Assembly (NCBI RefSeq): GCF_036670015.1 | Contig: NZ_CP137636.1 | Span: 3,698,501 to 3,762,500 of the forward strand | Length of the DNA stretch: 64,000 bases | Direction of reading: 5' to 3' | Source of the DNA: Niallia sp. XMNu-256 | GTDB taxonomy: Bacteria > Bacillota > Bacilli > Bacillales > Cytobacillaceae | Part shown: positions 36,801 through 42,789 of the stretch, in pieces | Numbering within the stretch: position 1 is the stretch's first letter | Layout: each line of letters opens with the position of its first letter | Position numbers and translations under genes: made by a program | Notes under the pieces: model-generated | Databases searched by the model: none | What the model was told of the DNA's origin: nothing | The model's input: the letters and a program-made list of their open reading frames with translations, nothing else

Positions 36801-37695
36801 AGGTAATAGTTTGCTCTTTTCCACCAACGGACATTTTAACCGATCCAACCGTATAGGCGTCATCCGGTGTTATTTTTAGAAAAGCTTTCTCTTCTGCCTC
36901 GAACTTAATTTCATCCAGGTTGTCAGGATCTCCAAATTTATATTTTTTCCCATCGGATGTTTTGATTTCCACCGTTCCATTTTTATTATGGTCGGTCTGA
37001 GCTAAAGAAACAGTGTACATTTTTTTCTTAAAATCAACCTGTACCACTGTATCGCCTTCAACTTCAACTTCAATTCCATTCTTGTAAGCTTCGGTAATAT
37101 CTGTTTCCTCTCCATTTACCTTCTTTATGATGGATGCAATCTCGTAATGTGGATCTGGAGTAATTTGTAATTGAACGACTTTTCCTACTTCTAGTTTCTC
37201 TTTACCATCATAAGGAGCTCCGTCTACAATCATCTCGACTGTCCCATTCTCAACCTTTGCGACAGAGACTTGATACGTTTCCACTACCGGCTCAGGTTTA
37301 TTGTCTATATCAGATTCAGTTTTATCTTCTTCTGATGAAGCAGCTTCCTCTGTAGATGGAGTCACTTCTTCCTTAGGTGAAGCTGCCTCTTCCTTAGGTG
37401 TTGGAGCCTCTTCCTTAACTGGAGGACCCTCTTCCTCAGCTTCTGTTGTTTCTTTTTCCGCAGGTGTTTCTACTACTTCTTCAGTTTCAACAGGTACCTC
37501 TTCTGATTCTGCAGGTTCTTCTACAGGCGGTGTTGGCTCTTCAACTGGAGTTGTTTCAACACTGTCAACTGTTTCGGCTAATGCACTCGAAAACACCCCA
37601 ACTGGCGTGTTATAGATGATAAGCATTATCGCCATGATGATGGCCAAAAGGCGGGTCATCTTTGGTGTTCCCCTCGTTTTTCTCTTTGTTCGCAT
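30805..37695 (-). CDS. Giant membrane-anchored repeat protein (2296 residues)
   Basis: An exported multi-domain protein. Order: basic signal peptide (RLLAIIMAIMLIIYNTPVGV, cut after SSALA near 40); Pro/Glu/Thr-rich spacer (about 42-125); four or five InlB-like B repeats (for example VAKVENGTVEMIVDG, about 128-455); a unique domain (about 455-600); then a long series of Ig-like repeats to about 2240. Three long repeats contain an almost identical FLTFGTFFN(E/K)AI segment. At the C-terminus FYGSIGGVGGIAIILSAYFL spans the membrane, followed by RNRKKKIEIIEDDQQTFGG in the cytoplasm. There is no LPxTG, so it stays in the membrane and projects outward through the wall. It sits in the same operon as the kinase/PP2C/FHA genes. 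Adhesin, wall-spanning apparatus component or receptor are all possible. Confidence 0.85.
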   Translation of the reverse strand: MRTKRKTRGTPKMTRLLAIIMAIMLIIYNTPVGVFSSALAETVDSVETTPVEEPTPPVEEPAESEEVPVETEEVVETPAEKETTEAEEEGPPVKEEAPTPKEEAASPKEEVTPSTEEAASSEEDKTESDIDNKPEPVVETYQVSVAKVENGTVEMIVDGAPYDGKEKLEVGKVVQLQITPDPHYEIASIIKKVNGEETDITEAYKNGIEVEVEGDTVVQVDFKKKMYTVSLAQTDHNKNGTVEIKTSDGKKYKFGDPDNLDEIKFEAEEKAFLKITPDDAYTVGSVKMSVGGKEQTITSTYTNGIEITGNTKLFVEYSEKTYTITFNSNEHGTIDYDKKLESIGGTIKLEHGKSTSFTVKPYEGYHVKSIVINDKELKNINAKGDTYTLDDVRKNHTVVVTFAINTYEVSASFNRDKGEVMLDNNGNQGKKVVADHGSNVVVTMTPDSLYTVGSLKVNGEEQVKQETGITNDENFSEDENGNITFTISEFTDKTTIEVTFTEVSTEMEAWENYLSIALDSGSKITEPIVEGDHGKNVFVYSNDAKLKLTSKLELYDRIHLLNNDHRGWSQELRINSNATIDQFLLKKNRGKWKIYVDLPKPLTLVFDTEKPVVENTTLSGANEKPVGDKVWYSDKVTVSGNINNIAQEFDGVSYSTKIIGVYYEAKDGSSKGEATFDPEKNTYSFSIDTDEGTILSQTYHVWAVDEAGNRSEVKTVDVNIDKGVPTLADGKAVTFNVINNDSWSKFLNILTFGTFFNEAIEVTVIVKDDASGFETIDSIDLNTSVDGVDPSEVKGSFIVDGLTAQAKFTLDINELDVFEGTFTVDVKDNVNNTQTYEVNDQNSNTEPGSNGVVMIEKKAPKADITVTPNNENESSSSDDYYNGDVTFTINTHDEQSGVNNVKMNINGKEIKHDYSKEEARKTTPLTYTISTSDYVKNHDGSYELEVVAQDNAGNTTTASKTVYVDKDVPTLAKGEEKPVKIDTINDTKWAQFLNFLTFGTFFNEAIKVDVKVEDDVSGIESIEFKAFDEAGNEIPEVNQKQDFDKRTLAAQAQFTIESDAFAGTLKVEVTDKVNNKEVYEITKDNSNIAGDHNLVMIDKNKPELEINVVPLSEDTFKKDNYYSGDVTFEVDVQDPEAGVNHVVIDINGTKYEHDYSKEDARTTSKLTYPIRTDDPNNKINEDGSYDISVHVTDNAGNTHSADENIYIDKAVPTLAQGEAVTFTMINDGPVAKALNFLTFGTFFNKAIEVTVKAEDDVAGVESVGLHTSDEKVVPQLKDFVFDGLNASATFTLDHEDFTGTFAVEVTDHVKNSKTYEVTNANSNIVSDNNTVMFDKNNPEADISIIPNKKVSSNGDNQYNGDVTFAVEVQDSQSGVNSVTIDVNGKKYEYEYLTEKINTPLTYNIRTDDPENVIGADGSYVVSVHVTDNAGNTQSTEETVFIDKTDPIITELTFSNEEKTVKVEENNLQGSVELKNYGYYFKKATKVTVKADDPKVENQFTSGVKSMTVYLQDHDTGTYYAVQGNGSLKRIAESEIGRIAPLTNTKEVTFNVPAAFKGQIFAKAVDHVQNTSGFKTPDGAIVETASKHAQESHINLEKAEAQYRDTNGLDLYAGNVNVNLTVTDTYSGISEIQWSVKAPYDTDQNQGGTVKINNDKTYAAGSDTTGWQQTKTDKNLVTEMKKTITVANNSNDIVVEVKMTDRAGNVSEDEMTFSIDKSAPSIAVTYDNNTADAENADFYNQDRTATIVITERNFKPGDVDYRITNTDRVIPRLVGWSTARNAANPDQTTHTATIRYSADGDYTFDISYQDNAGHTAAPIQQDKFTIDKTKPEIHVSYNNNSAANGNYYNADRTATISITEHNFDPSRIRVSGSASDNGEPVGFPGLSGWSRSGDVNTATIHYAADAKYSFDIDYTDMAGNVMDDFPMEEFVIDQTAPALEITGVADQSANNGDVAPIVTYSDTNFNKEAVSITLQGANRGPVKLDGRYSDAANGGGFTFNNFAKEKEIDDLYTLTATLVDHAGNETTEKIRFSVNRFGSVYVFDESLKSIEGKYVKNERDVIVTETNVDSLNPDSIHVKMTKNGVPSDLAVESDYTVQESGGGGSWSQYTYTVKKEMFAGDGKYTVAIYSEDRAGNVNENIDEVKKAEISFGIDKTAPVIVPINIESGVQYPVDSKVATVSINDNLVLDDAKVYLNNKEVEVQNEGENFTFGIGNSNSKQNVRIVAVDAAGNELVEEVNDFLVTTNLIARWYNNTPLFYGSIGGVGGIAIILSAYFLLRNRKKKIEIIEDDQQTFGG

Positions 37696-37727
37696 TTTCT
37701 TCTCTCTCCTTAAAAATTCCCCTTATC

Positions 37728-38648
37728 TCAAATCACCTTATCGGTATGGATGATCTTAATGTCTTTCACTACTTTGAAATCGACGGCTTGACTGACATGC
37801 TCTTCGTCAGATAAATCCTCGGTTGGGTTAAGGACGGTTGTCACAAAGTCTTGGGATAATCCTTCTTCCGTTCCTTGATTGCTCAGAACTTCTGTGGAAT
37901 TCGCTAGCACTTCGGTTTCATTTGTCAACACTTCAGTTCCATCACTTAGAACTGCTGTTGAATTCGTTAGAACGACCGTTTCATTCCCCAGAATCTCTGT
38001 TTCATTTGCTAAAACTTCTGTTCCTTGTTCTAACACCTCTGTACTGTGATCAGGCATTTCAGTCGCTTCCATAGAACCACCTTTATCGTGCGAAACGTTG
38101 TTCACTTCTACGAATCGATTTAGTACGGTCGTTTCTTCAACTCCAGAAGCCGCTTCCTTCAATACGACTGTATCATTGCTAATAGGAAGCCTTTCACCTG
38201 TCAACACGGTTGTATCTTTAAAAACAGGACTTCGATTTGAAGAATTTTCAGGAACATGATTCTCAACTTTAGGTAACAGGCCTGTCGGTAAATTTTGCGT
38301 AATTTCTGGACGTGCGGTTTCTTCGGTTTGTCCTCTTTTCACTCGTTGCCATAAACTCTTCGTCGAGCCGCCTTCATTTTTACCTTTTCGACTTAATTTA
38401 TGGGACCCCACCGGCTCCGTTAGTTTTCCACGTTCAAGATTAAAGGCGCTTGGTTGATAGCGTTTATTCCCTGCTTTTGAATTCCGCTCACGAATTTCTT
38501 GAATCTGCTTAGCTGCCGTTCTCCCTGTTAAATCTCCAATGATCGACCAAATACTCATTTTAAAAAACATAGTGATTGCGATAATAAATAATAAACCTGC
38601 AAGGGAATATCCAATAATGGAAATCAGCTGCCATGTTTGTGCATCCAT
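37728..38648 (-). CDS. Membrane protein with tandem T-x-V-L motifs
   Basis: 306 residues. One N-terminal membrane segment (LISIIGYSLAGLLFIIAITM, 8-27) is followed by a long, probably cytoplasmic, low-complexity chain. It carries twelve Thr-x-(V/I)-Leu motifs: TTVL at 146, TVVL at 160, TTVL at 173, eight consecutive heptads at 202-257 (STEVLEQ, GTEVLAN, ETEILGN and so on), and TTVL at 270. The operon also encodes a Ser/Thr kinase, a PP2C phosphatase and an FHA protein that itself contains two TTVL motifs. FHA domains bind phosphothreonine with a hydrophobic +3 residue, so these look like phosphorylation-dependent docking sites. The protein has no recognisable family. It starts 12 bases after the kinase stop. 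Confidence 0.75.
   Translation of the reverse strand: MDAQTWQLISIIGYSLAGLLFIIAITMFFKMSIWSIIGDLTGRTAAKQIQEIRERNSKAGNKRYQPSAFNLERGKLTEPVGSHKLSRKGKNEGGSTKSLWQRVKRGQTEETARPEITQNLPTGLLPKVENHVPENSSNRSPVFKDTTVLTGERLPISNDTVVLKEAASGVEETTVLNRFVEVNNVSHDKGGSMEATEMPDHSTEVLEQGTEVLANETEILGNETVVLTNSTAVLSDGTEVLTNETEVLANSTEVLSNQGTEEGLSQDFVTTVLNPTEDLSDEEHVSQAVDFKVVKDIKIIHTDKVI
37878..38045 (-). repeat. Eight tandem 21-bp units encoding T-x-V-L heptads
   Basis: Residues 202-257 of the 306-residue protein are eight heptads of pattern [SGE]-T-[EVA]-[VI]-L-x-[NQD]. The DNA units are related but diverged, so the repeat has been kept at protein level. Confidence 0.85.
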
Positions 38649-38660
38649 TGTGTTCTCCCC

Positions 38661-40325
38661 CTACTCTTCTCGATATGCATTTTCAATCGCTTTTTCGGCT
38701 GTTTCAAAACGATTAATGATCTCATCTTTGATTAATTTCGTTTTATCGGTTGTCACATCTACTCCATTTGTACTTTTCCTAATCTGCTCATAAACGGAAC
38801 GAATCTCTTCTTCTGTAACGCCATCTAATTTTAATTTTCTTGAGTAGGTTTCAATGGAATACATCACTAATTTATAGAGTTCAAGTTTCACAATTTCATT
38901 CTCATCATCTTTATTTTCAATCAGCGCAACCAATTGTTTCATATTTTCCCAATACGGTGCGTATTGCCCAGTGTCTGAGGCTTCTTCAATATGAAGGGTA
39001 ATATTCCGATGAAACTTGCCGATATCTCGATAAATCGTAGCCATCCCATAATATTTCTTCTCTTCTGACCCATATTTAACGGCATCTTCAAACCATTTAA
39101 TGGAATCTTTCATTCTCGTAACTTGGTTATCATTATTTTCCGTTTTTCCATAATCATAGTAATACCAGTACAACTTGCCGATATCAAAAGCTAGATCCGC
39201 ATATTGAGGCGTCTTATAGAGCTCTTGAAGGTGTGGAGTAATTGTTTTCAATAATTCCGCTGCTTCCTCAACTGAAAAATTGGTATCCTCCCTATAGACA
39301 GATAATAATTTTTTATAACCATCACTTTCAGTGGGCTTAATATCGATTGCCTTTAAATAAGCCGACTTTTCCGTCATTTGAACTAAGTTTTTATAATCTG
39401 CATTGTTCGTCTGGTTTTTCATCGCATGACCTGTGATTCCAACGGCTAAAGACAAAATCGCTGCACCCGCAACAATGCTAAATTTTCGTAACTTCGACTT
39501 TTGCTTGGCCCGATACACATCATCAATTTCTTCATAATGATACAGAGCATATAACAGTTCTGCACAGGATTGATAGCGGTCTGCAGGATTTAACTGGATA
39601 CATTTTTGAATAATTCGTTCCAACCCGCCTGATAATTGTGGATTCCAGTAGCGTATCGGATATAATTCATAGGGCGGCTCTGCAGGATTTTTCCCTGTTA
39701 CTAAATGGTAAAGGGTGACACCGAGGCAATAAATATCGGTTCTTACATCTGTTTGGCCTTTTCCGCCAAATTGCTCAGGCGCTGCGTATCCCTTCGTCCC
39801 TAAGCTGACGGTATCTGCTAGATTTTTATTTTTATATTCTCTGGCAATCCCAAAATCGATCAATTTAATATTTCCATCTGGCTTTAACATCACGTTTGCC
39901 GGTTTCATGTCTCGATAAATAATCGGTGGATCGCATGTATGCAAATAATCGAGGACTTCACAAAGCTGGATCGCCCACTCAATGACCAACTCTTGCGGCT
40001 GAGCTCCATACTCCTCCAAAATATTGCTTAACGGTTCCCCTTCGATATAGTCCATAATGACATAAATCACCGATTCATGATCGATAATGTCTACAATCCG
40101 CGGCAATGAAGGATGATCCAGTCTTTTAATCATGTTTGCTTCATCAATCGCACTTTGAATAATGACTTCATTATTTTTGTCTCTTGCCCTTTTTTCAATT
40201 TCCTTTACAGCCCATTGTTTGTTCAGACGCTTATCCATAGCCAAATATACTTTAGACATCCCGCCTCGACCAATGAGCTTCAGTATTTCGTATTTTCCTT
40301 CGATTACAGACCCAATCACAGCCAA
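38661..40325 (-). CDS. Membrane Ser/Thr protein kinase with external helical domain
   Basis: 554 residues. The cytoplasmic kinase domain (about 10-265) appears catalytically complete: glycine loop GRGGMSKVY (19-27), Lys41 in AVKEI, catalytic YRDMKPANVML with Asp139, DFG at 157-159, and activation/APE region SLGTKGYAAPEQF. A membrane segment (about 281-301) follows, then about 250 residues of helical, TPR-like sequence predicted outside the cell. No PASTA repeats are present, unlike PrkC/Stk1. The kinase-membrane-helical layout resembles EssB/YukC of T7SS, whose kinase-like domain is inactive. EssB is otherwise missing here. Substrates may be the T-x-V-L protein and the FHA protein in the same operon. 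Confidence 0.88.
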   Translation of the reverse strand: MAVIGSVIEGKYEILKLIGRGGMSKVYLAMDKRLNKQWAVKEIEKRARDKNNEVIIQSAIDEANMIKRLDHPSLPRIVDIIDHESVIYVIMDYIEGEPLSNILEEYGAQPQELVIEWAIQLCEVLDYLHTCDPPIIYRDMKPANVMLKPDGNIKLIDFGIAREYKNKNLADTVSLGTKGYAAPEQFGGKGQTDVRTDIYCLGVTLYHLVTGKNPAEPPYELYPIRYWNPQLSGGLERIIQKCIQLNPADRYQSCAELLYALYHYEEIDDVYRAKQKSKLRKFSIVAGAAILSLAVGITGHAMKNQTNNADYKNLVQMTEKSAYLKAIDIKPTESDGYKKLLSVYREDTNFSVEEAAELLKTITPHLQELYKTPQYADLAFDIGKLYWYYYDYGKTENNDNQVTRMKDSIKWFEDAVKYGSEEKKYYGMATIYRDIGKFHRNITLHIEEASDTGQYAPYWENMKQLVALIENKDDENEIVKLELYKLVMYSIETYSRKLKLDGVTEEEIRSVYEQIRKSTNGVDVTTDKTKLIKDEIINRFETAEKAIENAYREE

Positions 40326-40340
40326 AGCGAATTCACATCC

Positions 40341-41108
40341 TTATAAAATCTTCATAAGCAGAACCGTGATATTATCTGTTTCATTTCGCTGCTTATTCAG
40401 TTCCACCATTTCGATTGCCTTTTGTTTCATAATGGTTTCATCTGTCAGATGAGCAGGTGAAAACGCCTCAAAAATCTCACGCTCGGAAATCATGTGACGA
40501 AATCCATCAGAACAAAGCATGATGACTTCCCCGCGTTCCGGCCGGCTTGTAAGAAAGTCGGGCTCAACGATTTTAGATGCCCCGATACATTGCAACAGGA
40601 CATTTCTTCTAGGATCCTGCGCAGCCTGCTCAGGAGTCAAACGGCCCCGCTTTATTTCCCTAGCCACCACAGTTTGATCTTCGGTTACAATCTGAAGTCT
40701 ATCCGCAATTCGATACACCCTTGTGTCGCCAACATGCCCGATTAACATTGAATAATCGTCAATAATTAAGACCGCAGCCCACGTCGTTCCAAGTTGAATG
40801 TTCATGTTCCTGCCATATTGGGCGATCCGTTGGTTTTGTTCTTTAATTAACCGATCCCAGCGATATTGAATGTCACGAAGATCATTTTTGCCCAATTGGA
40901 TTGGAAGCTCGTATTGAAACCAATCAGAGAAGGCCTTGATGACACTTGCACTGGCGACTTCCCCTTGGGAAAGCCCGCCCATTCCGTCACAGATGACTGC
41001 TAACACGACTTTTCCTACCGACGTATCTGCAATTTTTAACAGGATGCTGTCTTGATTGCCTTCTTTCCTTATGCCAACATCTGTATGGATTGCCGTTAAG
41101 ATTTCCAT
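40341..41108 (-). CDS. PP2C-family Ser/Thr phosphatase
   Basis: About 255 residues. It removes phosphate from Ser/Thr using two metal ions. Conserved motifs: TDVGIRKEGNQDS near the N-terminus, VICDGMGGLSQGEVAS, GHVGDTRVYR, LCSDGFR and the final ETDNITVLL, all with the metal-binding Asp residues. The start at 41108 (MEILTAIHTD) is preferred to the in-frame ATG at 41156 because GAGGGGGC lies eight bases upstream and the longer form would overlap the FHA gene. The kinase gene follows after 15 bases. It should counteract that kinase. Confidence 0.9.
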   Translation of the reverse strand: MEILTAIHTDVGIRKEGNQDSILLKIADTSVGKVVLAVICDGMGGLSQGEVASASVIKAFSDWFQYELPIQLGKNDLRDIQYRWDRLIKEQNQRIAQYGRNMNIQLGTTWAAVLIIDDYSMLIGHVGDTRVYRIADRLQIVTEDQTVVAREIKRGRLTPEQAAQDPRRNVLLQCIGASKIVEPDFLTSRPERGEVIMLCSDGFRHMISEREIFEAFSPAHLTDETIMKQKAIEMVELNKQRNETDNITVLLMKIL

Positions 41109-41124
41109 GTTCAGCCCCCTCTTC

Positions 41125-42297
41125 TTAGATGTAAAAAACGAACTCTTCATTGGCAAGCCTTAGCTTCGTTCCTGAGAAAATCTCTACCTCTTGTTGAACT
41201 GGAATGGCCCGTTCATCCACATATGTTTTATTTGTCGAGTTATTATCGATAATAAAATAACGACCATCTTTTGTAATAATGTCTGCATGACTTCGACTCA
41301 CCGCATTGTTATTAGCAACAAAGTAGTCACAAAAGCTTTTTTCTTTTCCGATGCGAAAGGAAGGCTTGTCCACCGTTATTTTTTCTTGAGTCTTTTCTCT
41401 AATCAAATACGGAAAGGCAGGTTCCTCAAACAAATCCGCGCCAAGAACCGTAGTTCCGCCTGCAAAAGCCCCCTTGCCTAATACAGTCGTTTCCTCCTCA
41501 GAATCAACAATCCCCAACACCTCAGAAATATTGAGGAATTGGCTTTTAAATTCTTCCACAGGGTATAAAGGGGTCCCACAAGAAGAACAGTACTTCGCCG
41601 TTAGCGGAGTTTCTTGACCACATTGCGGACAAGACTTTTGTGAAGAATCAGTGGTTCCCGTATCTCCCTTTGGTTTATTTGAAATCCTTTGACTTTCTCC
41701 GAATTGAGTAGAGCCAGTAAGAGGGTGAGAATGATTTGTTGTCTTTTTTCCCGACAAATCATTGATGAGCTTTTCGAAGCTCTTAATCGTGAAGGAGGAA
41801 TGGCTTTTAAAATAATGCAAATAATCCGTTATGTAATCATGGTTCTCGTCTTTTGAAAAAATCGTCCGAAAAGGAAGTTCATTAAAAAATTGAGATGCCT
41901 CGTAAACATGTTCATTATTAAATATCGGCCAGAAGATACATTTCACTTTCTGAGTCGTTGCATCTATGAAAATATATTCATCGTCCAACATGAGGTTATT
42001 GACATTCATTAAGTTCCTTTCGCATTCCTTCACAATCGCGATCAATTGACTGACGATGTCTAAAAACATATGTTTACTCACAACCTCACGAAAATAAGAT
42101 TGTAAGGAAATCATTCCAACAACCGTACTTTTGATCACTACCCCTGTTCTCTTTTTTTCCGTCTTAAGCGGAATGAAACTTTCAACCAAACCGTCAGCAA
42201 CAACCTTGAATTCGCGCTCATTAATCAATTCAGGCTTTGCCAACTTGTTCATAATAATATATTTATTTTTTCGTTGTTCAACTGTAGTAATCCCCAT
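41125..42297 (-). CDS. FHA-domain protein with central zinc ribbon
   Basis: 390 residues. The N-terminal 180 residues resemble the DUF6382-type domain found in other FHA proteins (FYREVV-like and NLMLDDEYIFIDATTQKVKC segments), possibly a degenerate kinase-like fold. A linker with zinc ribbon CPQCGQETPLTAKYCSSCG follows near 220, then EETTVL and GGTTVL motifs near 270-285. The C-terminal FHA domain (about 305-390) has the expected IGKEKSFCDYF, SRSHADI and NSTNKTYVD residues that bind phosphothreonine. The two TTVL sites match those in the 306-residue membrane protein and are likely phospho-acceptors, as in GarA-like switches. No membrane segment. It is the second gene of the operon. Confidence 0.85.
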   Translation of the reverse strand: MGITTVEQRKNKYIIMNKLAKPELINEREFKVVADGLVESFIPLKTEKKRTGVVIKSTVVGMISLQSYFREVVSKHMFLDIVSQLIAIVKECERNLMNVNNLMLDDEYIFIDATTQKVKCIFWPIFNNEHVYEASQFFNELPFRTIFSKDENHDYITDYLHYFKSHSSFTIKSFEKLINDLSGKKTTNHSHPLTGSTQFGESQRISNKPKGDTGTTDSSQKSCPQCGQETPLTAKYCSSCGTPLYPVEEFKSQFLNISEVLGIVDSEEETTVLGKGAFAGGTTVLGADLFEEPAFPYLIREKTQEKITVDKPSFRIGKEKSFCDYFVANNNAVSRSHADIITKDGRYFIIDNNSTNKTYVDERAIPVQQEVEIFSGTKLRLANEEFVFYI

Positions 42298-42309
42298 ATT
42301 AATCTCCTA

Positions 42310-42459
42310 CTATAAAAAGTTTGAAATTTTTGTCCGAAATCTGTCGAATTTGCGTCCGGATTTTTTACCGAGATCGCTCGATTGATAGTCCTTAAAAATC
42401 GCCTGATCCTTAACTGCATTCAGCCCGAGTTTGAACCCCCACTGAACCGAAGGAGCCAT
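42310..42459 (-). CDS. 49-residue basic protein at the head of the kinase operon
   Basis: A short gene. From ATG 42459 it reads MAPSVQWGFKLGLNAVKDQA, then a basic C-terminal half (KKSGRKFDRFRTKISNFL) and TAG at 42310. GGGGAGGA lies about eight bases before the ATG, one of the strongest ribosome sites in the window, and the stop lies close to the ribosome site of the FHA gene. It is probably the first gene of the operon. I recognise no family. The net positive charge and small size suggest a binding partner or adaptor. Confidence 0.7.
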   Translation of the reverse strand: MAPSVQWGFKLGLNAVKDQAIFKDYQSSDLGKKSGRKFDRFRTKISNFL

Positions 42460-42789
42460 TTAAATAATCCTCCCCTAGTAGAAAAGAGGGATGAATACTG
42501 AATGAAGTTAAAATAGGTATATATTCATATTGCTATAAACACTTTACATCATTTAGTAGTTTTTTGTCGATAGACCATTGTTACTGTTAGATGGTATTTA
42601 CAGAAAATTAACTACAAAACTTCATTTATATATAGTACAATACTAGTCGATTTAAGTTTATACTTCTTTCTATGTGAAAAGGTTGGTTGATCTCCTGGGA
42701 AAAGATTTTTCGTCAGAAAACCAGAAAGGCTAATTTTTTTACAAAAAATACGCTAAACATAGATTTACTAGATTACAAGGGGTTAACAT
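42460..42789. other. Divergent control region of the two T7SS arms
   Basis: 330 gene-free, AT-rich bases from which both arms must be transcribed. A TACAAT lies on the plus strand near 42638 without a good -35 box. I see no clear promoter for the minus arm and no obvious operator. AAGGGGTTAAC is the ribosome site for EssC. Confidence 0.5.
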
